From contig NZ_CP109000.1 in the NCBI RefSeq assembly GCF_036226605.1, positions 6,382,501 to 6,446,500 of the forward strand: 64,000 nucleotides of DNA, written 5' to 3'. Below, one piece after another: positions 36,314 through 44,038 of this stretch. Origin of the DNA: Streptomyces sp. NBC_00704 (GTDB lineage Bacteria; Actinomycetota; Actinomycetes; Streptomycetales; Streptomycetaceae). The position numbers and the translations under genes are program-made. The notes under the pieces are model-generated. The model saw only the letters and a program-made list of their open reading frames with translations. It searched no databases and was not told the origin of the DNA. Positions within the stretch are counted from its first letter, which is position 1. The number at the start of each line of letters is the position of its first letter.

Positions 36314-36498
36314 ATCCCGTCCCCTCCCGTGTCGGTGCGCTGAACGCCCCGGGCGAGCAGCCCGAGGAACTTCAGCTGGAAGGCGCGGTTGCAGGCCGCG
36401 CATTCCCAGGCGCCGTGTCCGCCCGCCGGGGCTTCGCTCGGCCGGAGGTCCTCGTCGCCGCAGTAGGGGCAGTAGAAGGGGGCTGCGCGCTCGCTCAT
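36310..36498 (-). CDS. Small Cys4 zinc-ribbon-like protein between cysI and cysH
   Basis: A 62-residue protein with two C-x2-C pairs, YCPYCGDED near the N-terminus and WECAACNRAF in the middle, spaced as in zinc ribbons or rubredoxin-like folds. Its start overlaps the cysI stop (ATGA at 36495-36498) and its stop overlaps the cysH start (36310-36313), so it is translationally locked between the two reductase genes. This suggests a stoichiometric or accessory role for sulfite or APS reduction, such as metal delivery, electron transfer or complex assembly. The function is not known to me; similar small ORFs occur at this place in other Streptomyces, as far as I recall. Confidence 0.85.
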   Translation of the reverse strand: MSERAAPFYCPYCGDEDLRPSEAPAGGHGAWECAACNRAFQLKFLGLLARGVQRTDTGGDGI

Positions 36499-38192
36499 GA
36501 GAGGGCCTCCTCGTCGGCCCGCGCGGCCCAGGCGGCGAAGCGCTCGCCGTCCTCGCGCTCGTCCTGGAACCGCTTCAGCACGCGCTCCACGTAGTCCGGC
36601 AGCTCGTCGGAGGTGACCTTCAGGCCCCGCACCTTGCGGCCGAACCCGGCCTCCAGTCCGAGCGCGCCGCCCAGGTGCACCTGGTAGCCCTCGACCTGGC
36701 GGCCCTGGTCGTCCAGGACCAGCTGGCCCTTGAGACCGATGTCCGCGACCTGGATGCGGGCGCAGGCGTTCGGGCAGCCGTTGAGGTTGATGGTGAGCGG
36801 TTCGTCGAACTCCGGGAGGCGGCGCTCCAGTTCGTCGATGAGCGCGGAACCGCGCTGCTTGGTCTCGACGATGGCGAGCTTGCAGTACTCGATGCCGGTG
36901 CAGGCCATGGTGCCGCGCCGGAAGGTGGAGGGCCGGGTGGTGAGGTCCAGCGCCTCCAGCGCCTCGACCAGCGAGTCGACCTGCTCCTGCGTGACGTCGA
37001 GGACGATCATCTTCTGCTCGACGGTGGTGCGCACCCGTCCCGAGCCGTGCGCCTCGGCCAGCTCGGCGATCTTGGTCAGGGTGGCGCCGTCCACCCGGCC
37101 GACGCGCGGTGCGAAGCCGACGTAGTAGCGGCCGTCCTTCTGGCGGTGCACGCCGACGTGGTCGCGCCACCGCTCGACCGGCTGCTCCGGGGCGGGGCCG
37201 TCGACCAGCTCGCGCCGCAGGTACTCGTCCTCCAGCACCTGCCGGAACTTCTCCGGTCCCCAGTCGGCGACCAGGAACTTCAGACGGGCGCGGTTGCGCA
37301 GCCGCCGGTAGCCGTAGTCGCGGAAGATCGAGACGACGCCCTCGTGGACGTCCGCGACCTCGTCCACCGGAACCCACGCGCCGAGCCGGACGCCGATCTT
37401 GGGGTTCGTGGACAGGCCGCCGCCCACCCAGACGTCGAAGCCGGGGCCGTGCTCGGGGTGGTGCACACCGACGAAGGCGACGTCGTTGATCTCGTGCGCC
37501 ACGTCCAGCAGCGGGGAGCCGGAGACCGCGGTCTTGAACTTGCGGGGCAGGTTCGAGAAGGCGGGGTTGCCGATGACGCGGCGGTGGATCTCCTCGACGG
37601 CCGGCGTGCCGTCGACGATCTCGTCCTCGGCGATGCCGGCGACGGGCGAGCCGAGGATGGTGCGGGGCGTGTCACCGCAGGCCTCGGTGGTGGACAGGCC
37701 GACCGCCTCCAGGCGGTTCCAGATCTCCGGCACGTCCTCGATGCGGATCCAGTGGTACTGGACGTTCTGCCGGTCGGTGATGTCGGCCGTGCCGCGCGCG
37801 AACTCCTGTGAGATCTCGCCGATCACGCGCAGCTGCTCGGTGGTCAGCCGCCCGCCGTCGATGCGCACGCGCAGCATGAAGAACTTGTCGTCCAGCTCCT
37901 CCGGCTCGAGGACGGCGGTCTTGCCGCCGTCGATCCCGGGCTTGCGCTGGGTGTAGAGGCCCCACCAGCGCATCCGGCCGCGCAGGTCGCTGGGGTCGAT
38001 CGAGTCGAAGCCGCGCTTGGAGTAGATCGTCTCAATGCGTGTCCGCACGTTGAGACCGTCGTCGTCCTTCTTGACCTGTTCGTTCCCGTTGAGCGGTGTG
38101 AAGTGCCCCGCGGCCCACTGGCCCTCGCCGCGGTGACGGCTCACCTTGCGGCGGGGAGTCGCGGCGGCAGGGTTCTGCGGGGTGGCGGCCAT
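36495..38192 (-). CDS. cysI: Siroheme [4Fe-4S] sulfite reductase (nitrite/sulfite reductase family)
   Basis: A 565-residue reductase for the six-electron reduction of sulfite to sulfide, probably ferredoxin-dependent as no CysJ flavoprotein is present. The cluster/siroheme Cys ligands are in GTMACTGIEYCKLA and NLNGCPNACARIQ. Two ferredoxin-like half domains (ITDRQNVQYHWIRIEDVP; TTVEQKMIVLDVTQ) are visible. The ATG at 38192 is preceded by GAAGGA at 10 bases; an upstream TTG (38210) is less likely. It is the first enzyme gene of the operon, 127 bp downstream of the leader peptide ORF. Confidence 0.94.
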   Translation of the reverse strand: MAATPQNPAAATPRRKVSRHRGEGQWAAGHFTPLNGNEQVKKDDDGLNVRTRIETIYSKRGFDSIDPSDLRGRMRWWGLYTQRKPGIDGGKTAVLEPEELDDKFFMLRVRIDGGRLTTEQLRVIGEISQEFARGTADITDRQNVQYHWIRIEDVPEIWNRLEAVGLSTTEACGDTPRTILGSPVAGIAEDEIVDGTPAVEEIHRRVIGNPAFSNLPRKFKTAVSGSPLLDVAHEINDVAFVGVHHPEHGPGFDVWVGGGLSTNPKIGVRLGAWVPVDEVADVHEGVVSIFRDYGYRRLRNRARLKFLVADWGPEKFRQVLEDEYLRRELVDGPAPEQPVERWRDHVGVHRQKDGRYYVGFAPRVGRVDGATLTKIAELAEAHGSGRVRTTVEQKMIVLDVTQEQVDSLVEALEALDLTTRPSTFRRGTMACTGIEYCKLAIVETKQRGSALIDELERRLPEFDEPLTINLNGCPNACARIQVADIGLKGQLVLDDQGRQVEGYQVHLGGALGLEAGFGRKVRGLKVTSDELPDYVERVLKRFQDEREDGERFAAWAARADEEALS

Positions 38193-38319
38193 GGGTGATA
38201 CGTCCTTCAAGACAGGCGGGAAGCGGCTCTGACCTGCGCGTACGGGCGCACGGGAAAACCTTGCGCGTCATTGCGCAGGCGGGAGGCTCTTGCGGAGACG
38301 TCGGCGGTGCTGCGGCTCG

Positions 38320-38403
38320 TCAGCTCGCCGGACAGATGGCGCTGGACATGCGGCCGAGATCGACGTGTCGCCGACTCACCAAGGCGATTCCAGTTCCGGA
38401 CAT
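38320..38403 (-). CDS. Putative cysteine-sensing leader peptide of the sulfur operon (27 aa)
   Basis: A 27-codon ORF beginning MSGTGIALV and ending in a single Cys-Pro followed by Ala-Ser and TGA. The core SRRHVDLGRMSSAICP fits a motif I recall in annotated putative leader peptides located upstream of sulfur metabolism genes in Streptomyces and relatives. It is on the same strand as cysI, 127 bp upstream. No clear ribosome binding site precedes the ATG, so it may be leaderless or start at an internal GTG. Ribosome stalling at the Cys codon when cysteine is scarce could control the downstream operon; that mechanism is inferred. Confidence 0.75.
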   Translation of the reverse strand: MSGTGIALVSRRHVDLGRMSSAICPAS

Positions 38404-38425
38404 GGCGAAAGCGTGTCACGGCGAT

Positions 38426-38440
38426 CTGGACACAGTCCAG
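38426..38440. promoter_or_regulatory. Palindrome CTGGAC-ACA-GTCCAG upstream of the cys leader
   Basis: A perfect 6+3+6 inverted repeat lies 23 bases upstream of the leader peptide ATG, where the operon promoter should be. It may be the binding site of a sulfur-responsive repressor or activator. No regulator gene is adjacent. Confidence 0.5.
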
Positions 38441-38455
38441 CTTCGTCCGCGATGC

Positions 38456-38492
38456 GGACACCCTTGTCTCGTTCTGCGAGACAAGGGTGTCC
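38456..38492. terminator. 16-bp perfect inverted repeat between the GNAT gene and the cys operon
   Basis: Arms GGACACCCTTGTCTCG (38456-38471) and CGAGACAAGGGTGTCC (38477-38492) with a 5-base loop TTCTG form a near-ideal hairpin. It lies 63 bp after the GNAT stop and upstream of the cys promoter, so it most likely ends GNAT transcription. A role as a second operator cannot be excluded. Confidence 0.7.
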
Positions 38493-38554
38493 TCGATCAC
38501 ACGGACCGCGCGGCCTCTTGTCCGCGCAGGTCAGAACCGCTAAGGAGCGGCCGT

Positions 38555-39127
38555 TCAGGCCGGGAACGCCCCTGGCCACGGGCCCGGCGCGGGCACCTCG
38601 GGCTGCTCCTCCACCTTGGTGTCGAACAGCTTGAAGCCGCGGCGCAGATAGTTGTCCATCGCGTGCTCGCCGTCCAGGCTGCACGTGTGCAGCCACACCC
38701 GCTTGGTCTGCGGCAGTCCGGGCCAGCGCTCCGCGAGATCCCACGCCCGGGCGGCGCCGAACGACAGCAGGCGACCGCCGATCCGCCGCCCGCGGAAGGC
38801 CGGGAGCAGCCCGAAGTAGACGATCTCCACGACCCCGTCGTCCTGCGGTTCCAGCTCGACGTACCCGGCCGGCGTGCCCCGGTCCTGGGCGACCCAGGTC
38901 TCCACCCCCGGCCGCGCCAGGTGCTCCTGCCACTGCGCGTACGTCCAGCGCAGCCGGTCGATCCAGCGGATGTCCCCGCCGACGGACGCGTACAGGAAAC
39001 GGCTGAACTCGGGGGAGGGGACCTCGGAGCGGACGATCCGCACGTCGCCCTCGGGCGCGGCGGCCGGGAGGAGGTCCGTCGGGTCCGTCTGCTCCAGGGA
39101 CCAGGTGGTCACGGGGATGTTGGCCAT
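38555..39127 (-). CDS. GNAT family N-acetyltransferase
   Basis: A 190-residue acetyltransferase. The acetyl-CoA binding motif A is IVYFGLLPAFRGRRIGGRLLSFG (Q/R-x-x-G-x-G/A type), preceded by GYVELEPQDDGVVEI, and motif B is seen around RVWLHTCSLDGEHAMDNYLRRGFKLFDT. The substrate is unknown. Its ATG lies 17 bp after the stop of the secreted protein gene on the same strand, so both may be in one transcript ending at the strong hairpin 38456-38492. Confidence 0.9.
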   Translation of the reverse strand: MANIPVTTWSLEQTDPTDLLPAAAPEGDVRIVRSEVPSPEFSRFLYASVGGDIRWIDRLRWTYAQWQEHLARPGVETWVAQDRGTPAGYVELEPQDDGVVEIVYFGLLPAFRGRRIGGRLLSFGAARAWDLAERWPGLPQTKRVWLHTCSLDGEHAMDNYLRRGFKLFDTKVEEQPEVPAPGPWPGAFPA

Positions 39128-39144
39128 GCCCGTCAGGGAATCAT

Positions 39145-40467
39145 CTACTCCGTCGTTCTGTCGATCGAGGCCAGCGGCAGCGCGAACAGCGCGCGGCCCG
39201 ACTGCGTCCAGACCTCGCCGGTCGCCTGCCAGTAGGAGAGGGACTCGGTCTGCGGGCTCCAGCAGCGGTGGGTCTTCGCCGAGCCGCACTCGGCGGCGCC
39301 CGAGCCGCTCCCCTTGCCGTCCTTCTCGCCGCCGTCCGCGGTCTGGCGCCACAGCGTCCCGTGGCGGTCGCGTGGACCGGCGGCGCGCGTCACGTACCAC
39401 TGGTCGCGGTAGGCCAGCACGCCCCGCACGCCGGTCAGCTTCGTCTCGTACGCCTGCGAGGCGCGCACCCGCCCGGCCGTGTCCGTCGCGAGCAGCCCCG
39501 CGTGGCCGGGGGCGGTGCTGAAGGGGTAGCGCCACAGCCGGGCTCCCCGGTCGCCGTCGCCCAGGGTCCATTCGCCGGCCACCAGGCTGTCCGGCGCGGT
39601 GCTGCGGTCCAGGGAGACCGTCGCCGGACGCGGCGCGCCGGAACCGCCGTCCATCCGGTAGGAGCCGATGGCGGGCAGCACGAAGCGGCAGCCGTGGGCC
39701 GACCAGCCGCCCGGCACCCGGCCGACCGCGTCGCCGGCCACCGTGGCGCGCTGGACGCGGTTCATGTCGTAGACGTAGAGCGCGGCCCGGTCCCCGTCGT
39801 CGGCGGTGACCAGCAGCTTGTCCTGGTACCAGACCATCCCGGAGACATGGGAGACCAGTCCCCGGTAGTCCCGCCCGCCGTCGACCGGGACGGCGAGCAG
39901 CGCCCAGGTGTAGGAGAGGTGGTTCGGGTCGCCCGCGTTCACGAAGCCGACGCGGGCCAGCCCCTGGCCGGACGTCGTCCCCCCGCCGCGCGACCAGCCG
40001 GAGAGGATCACCCGGTTCGTGCCCCAGACGCCGTCGTCGTCCGCGTCCCCCGACGTGGTGACCGCGCCCGGCCGCCATCCCCGCGTGTCGTCCGTGTTCC
40101 AGCAGTACGCGCGGGTGGCCGTGGGGGAGACCGGCAGGGCCCCGCGTTCGGCGGGCGAGCAGTCGACCGCGTCCCGCAGGGTGCGGTCGGCGTCGCCCAG
40201 CACGGCGCCGACGCCGACCGGTCTTCCCATTCCCGCGGCGAGCCGGTCGAGAGCGGCCCGCGGCACCAGGTCTTCCCTCAGCCGCAGGTCCGCGGTCCCG
40301 GCCGATGAGGCGATCGGCTTCAGGCGTCCCGGCCCGTCGTGGGTGACCGTCGCCTGGGAGACGCTGACGATGGTGGCGGCGGCGGTCAGCGCGAGGGCCG
40401 TTCCCGACAGGAACGCCCGCAGTGCCCTGCCCCGCCTACGCCGGCGATGTCGGCCGCGATGTCTCAT
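39145..40467 (-). CDS. Secreted protein of unknown function
   Basis: A 440-residue exported protein. The N-terminus is very basic (RHRGRHRRRRRGRAL) followed by hydrophobic ALRAFLSGTALALTAAATIVSVSQA, a Sec signal or membrane anchor. The rest is rich in Trp, Gly and Asp with repeated segments such as WGTNRVILSGWSRGG, GMVWYQDKLLVTADDG, LYVYDMNRVQRATV and GVLAYRDQWYVTRA, which suggests a beta-propeller-like fold. It has several Cys. GGGAGGACG precedes the ATG. I recognise it only as the type of conserved secreted protein common in Streptomyces and assign no function. Confidence 0.82.
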   Translation of the reverse strand: MRHRGRHRRRRRGRALRAFLSGTALALTAAATIVSVSQATVTHDGPGRLKPIASSAGTADLRLREDLVPRAALDRLAAGMGRPVGVGAVLGDADRTLRDAVDCSPAERGALPVSPTATRAYCWNTDDTRGWRPGAVTTSGDADDDGVWGTNRVILSGWSRGGGTTSGQGLARVGFVNAGDPNHLSYTWALLAVPVDGGRDYRGLVSHVSGMVWYQDKLLVTADDGDRAALYVYDMNRVQRATVAGDAVGRVPGGWSAHGCRFVLPAIGSYRMDGGSGAPRPATVSLDRSTAPDSLVAGEWTLGDGDRGARLWRYPFSTAPGHAGLLATDTAGRVRASQAYETKLTGVRGVLAYRDQWYVTRAAGPRDRHGTLWRQTADGGEKDGKGSGSGAAECGSAKTHRCWSPQTESLSYWQATGEVWTQSGRALFALPLASIDRTTE

Positions 40468-40623
40468 TCGTCCTCCCGGAGCGGGCCAACTGCGCCTGAT
40501 GATCCGTACGTTGACCGAGGAGCAGGTGGGGTGACCCGTAGGGGATGGTACGGCAGTGGGCTGCCCCGGGGGACGAAGACTGCGCAAATATGCGGAAGAC
40601 GTCATCGCGGGAGCGCCGGCGCG

Positions 40624-41916
40624 TCATCGCCGCCCCGGCGCCGACACGCGGTCGCGCACCACCGCGGGCGCGGTCGAACGGGGCAACAGGCCCCGCGGGT
40701 CGGCAGGAAGCAGCACCTCGACCTCGGCGCCCTCGCGGAAACGATACGGCCGGTGGTCCAGGTATCCGCCCAGATACCGCCGCACCCGGGACATCTCGGC
40801 CCGCACCGTCACCGTCCGGGCCGGGTCGCCGAACAGGTCCTCCGCCAGTCCCGACGCGCTGCGGCCCCCGTGGTGCGCGGCCAGCAGGTACAGCAACTCG
40901 GCGTGCCGGGGACTGAGTTCCCGGGACCACGAGCCCGCGTTCCCCGACACCGTCAGCGACGAGCGCCCGGCCCGCGCCAGGTCCAGCACGATCCGCGCCG
41001 TGTCGCGCGGCGCCGGCTCGGCGGCCTCGTCCACCGACCGCACCAGCCACCCGCCCGCCAGCGGCTCGATCGCGCACATCCCGAACGCCGGCAGCCACCG
41101 GCGGCCCGGCGACGGCGACTTGGGCAGCGCGATCCGGCTCGTGTACGGCATCCCGGTCACCGCCGCCGTCCAGCCGTCCGCGTCCACGGCCGCCGCCCGG
41201 CCGCCGAGCCGGGCCAGCACCGGCGCCGCCACCGCCCGCAGCCGCTCCAGCGCCCCCAGATGCCTCTCGCGCAGCCTGGCCTCGGCGAGCTTGGCCACCG
41301 AGTCGACCCAGACGAGGGTGGCCGGGTGCATCGTCTCCAGCGGACCGCTGACGTCGACCACCCCCAGCAGCCGGCCGTTGCGCGGATCGGTGATCGGGGC
41401 GCCCGCGCAGGTCCAGGCCGTGTGCGAGCGCACGAAGTGCTCGGCGGCGAAGACCTGCACCGGCCGGCGCACCACCGCAGGCGTGCCCACGCCGTTGGTG
41501 CCGACCACCGCCTCTCCCCAGTCCGCGCCCAGTTGCAGACCGAGCCCGTCGGCCTTGCGCAGCACCGGGTTGCAGCCCTCCCGCCACAGCACCCGGCCCT
41601 CCTCGTCGGCGACGACCATGATGTGGTGGGCCACGTCGGCGACCGACAGCAGCCCCTCCCGCAGCACGGGCAGCACCTCCCGCAACGGCGACTCCTCACG
41701 CCGTCGCCGCACCTCGTCGGAGCTGAGCAGGCCGGAGCGGAAGTCGTGCTCCGGGTCCACCCCGCTGCGCAGCATGCGCTCCCAGGACTGCTCGATCACC
41801 GGGCGCGGCGCCACGCGCGCCCGCCGGCCGGACAGCCGGGCGTCGCGCACCTCGTTGAGCACCCGTGCCGCCCGCGCGGCGTCGACGGCCGCGAGCTGCG
41901 GCACGTTCATCGGCAT
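40624..41916 (-). CDS. GAF domain transcriptional regulator (AcoR-like N-terminus, winged-helix C-terminus)
   Basis: A 430-residue regulator. The N-terminus PVIEQSWERMLRSGVDPEHDF is the AcoR/acetoin-activator type, followed by a GAF sensor domain (MVVADEEGRVLWREG ... AVVGTNGVGTPAVVRRPVQVFAAEHFV). There is no AAA+ sigma-54 domain. The C-terminus (ELSPRHAELLYLLAAHHGGRSASGLAEDLFGD ... VRAEMSRVRRYLG) is a winged helix of the OmpR/SARP type. The start is the ATG of MPMNVPQL; two GTG codons immediately upstream have better spacing from GGGAGG. A palindrome about 150 bases upstream may be its own site. Such regulators often control alcohol or aldehyde dehydrogenases, none of which is nearby. Confidence 0.85.
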   Translation of the reverse strand: MPMNVPQLAAVDAARAARVLNEVRDARLSGRRARVAPRPVIEQSWERMLRSGVDPEHDFRSGLLSSDEVRRRREESPLREVLPVLREGLLSVADVAHHIMVVADEEGRVLWREGCNPVLRKADGLGLQLGADWGEAVVGTNGVGTPAVVRRPVQVFAAEHFVRSHTAWTCAGAPITDPRNGRLLGVVDVSGPLETMHPATLVWVDSVAKLAEARLRERHLGALERLRAVAAPVLARLGGRAAAVDADGWTAAVTGMPYTSRIALPKSPSPGRRWLPAFGMCAIEPLAGGWLVRSVDEAAEPAPRDTARIVLDLARAGRSSLTVSGNAGSWSRELSPRHAELLYLLAAHHGGRSASGLAEDLFGDPARTVTVRAEMSRVRRYLGGYLDHRPYRFREGAEVEVLLPADPRGLLPRSTAPAVVRDRVSAPGRR

Positions 41917-42059
41917 CACCACTGGGCCTCCCGGGGACACACAGGCCGACGACCGGATGTCACGAGCGCGCGCCGACGGTTTCCGGTCTCCGCTGAAGGC
42001 CCCCATCTTGCCGCCCACGCGCGCCGGACGGGCGCAGTCCGGTCGACAACCACCGACAA

Positions 42060-42077
42060 GTTGCAACCCCCTGCAAC
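42060..42077. promoter_or_regulatory. Palindrome GTTGCA-N6-TGCAAC upstream of the GAF regulator
   Basis: Perfect 6-base arms separated by six C-rich bases lie 144 bp upstream of the regulator ATG, with a further half site GCAAC at 42091-42095. The shape fits the TGT/TGC-type inverted repeats bound by AcoR-like activators. The gap 41917-42264 otherwise holds only the aidB terminator. Confidence 0.45.
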
Positions 42078-42157
42078 CCTGGTGGACGTCCCGCAACTGT
42101 TTGAAACTTGAGCCACGTCGTCCCGAGCGGCGATTCTGGCCTCGCAGGGCCATCGCG

Positions 42158-42195
42158 GCGGGGGTGGTGCCGTGTCGGCGCAGCACCACCCCCGC
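42158..42195. terminator. Terminator downstream of aidB
   Basis: Perfect 13-base arms GCGGGGGTGGTGC (42158-42170) and GCACCACCCCCGC (42183-42195) with a 12-base loop lie about 70 bp after the aidB stop. They separate aidB from the regulator gene on the same strand. Confidence 0.75.
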
Positions 42196-42264
42196 TTCCT
42201 GCTCCCGTCGGCGTTCCCCACGTCCGAGCAGGTCAGTGCGGGGGCCTCAGGGGCCTGGAAGCCG

Positions 42265-43914
42265 TCACGGCCGGGGCGCGGCCCGTTCGACGACCGACGC
42301 CAGGTCCAGCGTGTGCGGCAGCGTCCCGAAGGCCGCTCCGCCGTCCCCGCCCAGCCGCGAGGCGCAGAACGCGTCGGCGACCTCCGGCGGCGCGAACCGC
42401 ACGAGCAGCGCACCCTGGAGCACCAGTGCGAACCGCTCCGCCAGCCGCCGGGCCCGCCCCTCGGCGCCGTCCAGATCGGCCAGGTCCGTCAGCAGGGCCT
42501 TGATCGCCCCGTCCAGCCGGTGATCGGCCCCGCGCGCCAGGCCCACCTCCCGCAGATAGGCGTTCAGCGCCTGCGGCTCCCGTTGCAGGGCCCGCAGCAC
42601 GTCCAGCGCCTGGACGTTGCCCGCGCCCTCCCACACCGAGTTCAGCGGCGACTCGCGCACCAGCCGGGGCATCCCCGACTCCTCGACGTACCCGTTCCCG
42701 CCCAGGCACTCCGACGCCTCGACCACCACCGGCGCGCACCGCTTGGTCACCCAGTACTTGGCCGCCGGCACCGCGATCCGCAGCAGCGCCCGCTCCTGCT
42801 CGCCGCCGTCGTCGTAGGCCGCCGCCAGCCGCAGCCCGAGGACCGTCGCCGCCTCAGACTCCACCGCCAGATCGGCCAGCACGTTGCGCATCAGCGGCTT
42901 GTCGACCAGCTTCCCGCCGAACGCCGCACGGTGGGTGCAGTGGTGGATCGCCTGCGCCACCGCCTGCCGCATCAGCCCGGCCGACCCGAGCACGCAGTCC
43001 ACCCGGGTCGCCGCGACCATGTCGATGACGGTGCGCACCCCGCGCCCCTCCTCGCCGACCCGGCGCGCCCACGTCCCGTCGAACTCGACCTCGGCGGAGG
43101 CGTTGGACCGGTTGCCCAGCTTGTCCTTGAGCCGCTGGAGCCGGAAGACGTTGCGGGCGCCGTCCTCCAGGACCCGCGGGACCAGGAAGCACGTGAGCCC
43201 GCCGCCGTCCCGCGCGGAACCCGCCTGCGCCAGCACCAGGAACCCGTCCGACATCGGGGCCGAGCAGAACCACTTGTGCCCGGTCAGCTCGTACGTCCCC
43301 TCCTCGGCGAGCGCGGTGGCGACCGTCGTGTTCGCCCGGACGTCGCTGCCGCCCTGCTTCTCCGTCATCCCCATCCCGAACAGCGCACCGGCCTTCAGAC
43401 GGGCCGGCCGCAGCTCGCGGTCGTAGACCGTCGACGTCAGCCGGGGCTCCCACTCGGCGGCCAGCTCCGGATCGGCGCGCAGCGCGGGCACCGCGGCATG
43501 GGTCATCGACAGCGGACAGCAGGTGCCGGCATCGACCTGCGTCCACACCAGGAAGGCGGCCGCCCGCCGCACATGCCCGCCCGGACGGTCCCACGCGGCC
43601 GTGAGACGGGCCCCGACGCCCTTGCCGAGCAGCCGGTGCCAGGCCGGATGGAAGTCGACCTCGTCGATGCGGTGACCGTGGCGGTCGTGCGTGCGCAGTT
43701 CCGGCGGATTCCGGTCGGCCTGCGCCGCCCACTCCTGCACCTGCGCGGATCCGGCCGCGCGGCCGAGCGCCGACAGCTCCCCGTGCGCGTCGTCGGCCGA
43801 ACCCGGATCCAGGTGCCGTTCCACGGCCGCCACCAGCGCCCGGTCGGAGCCGTACACGTCGTACCCGGTCAGGGGCGGGGGCTGGTTGGTCACGGTGTGC
43901 GTGCTGCCTGCCAT
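42265..43914 (-). CDS. aidB: AidB-like acyl-CoA dehydrogenase family flavoprotein
   Basis: A 549-residue protein matching E. coli AidB along its length: opening THTVTNQPPPL, then NPPELRTHDRHGHRIDEVDFHPAWH, GMGMTEKQGGSDVRANTT, GHKWFCSAPMSDGFLVLAQ, RLKDKLGNRSNAS and the C-terminal DNA-binding helical domain that ordinary acyl-CoA dehydrogenases lack. AidB binds FAD and DNA and is induced by alkylation in E. coli; its exact chemistry is unsettled. TAGGTT lies six bases upstream of the ATG, so the transcript is probably leaderless. No ada or alkylation-repair gene is next to it. Confidence 0.93.
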   Translation of the reverse strand: MAGSTHTVTNQPPPLTGYDVYGSDRALVAAVERHLDPGSADDAHGELSALGRAAGSAQVQEWAAQADRNPPELRTHDRHGHRIDEVDFHPAWHRLLGKGVGARLTAAWDRPGGHVRRAAAFLVWTQVDAGTCCPLSMTHAAVPALRADPELAAEWEPRLTSTVYDRELRPARLKAGALFGMGMTEKQGGSDVRANTTVATALAEEGTYELTGHKWFCSAPMSDGFLVLAQAGSARDGGGLTCFLVPRVLEDGARNVFRLQRLKDKLGNRSNASAEVEFDGTWARRVGEEGRGVRTVIDMVAATRVDCVLGSAGLMRQAVAQAIHHCTHRAAFGGKLVDKPLMRNVLADLAVESEAATVLGLRLAAAYDDGGEQERALLRIAVPAAKYWVTKRCAPVVVEASECLGGNGYVEESGMPRLVRESPLNSVWEGAGNVQALDVLRALQREPQALNAYLREVGLARGADHRLDGAIKALLTDLADLDGAEGRARRLAERFALVLQGALLVRFAPPEVADAFCASRLGGDGGAAFGTLPHTLDLASVVERAAPRP

Positions 43915-44038
43915 GGTCCGAACCTACCCCCGGGTTACGGCGGTCATGGCCGCCCGGAGCCCGCGCCATGCTCCCCGACCCGGTGAAGCCGCCTCACCGG
44001 AGGTGAGTGCGACCCCGGACGGCGGATACCTTTAGGGC

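Noticed and set aside
38207..38500. A 97-codon frame overlapping the cys leader region
   Set aside because: It crosses the terminator hairpin and the candidate operator, and is out of frame with the motif-bearing 27-codon leader.
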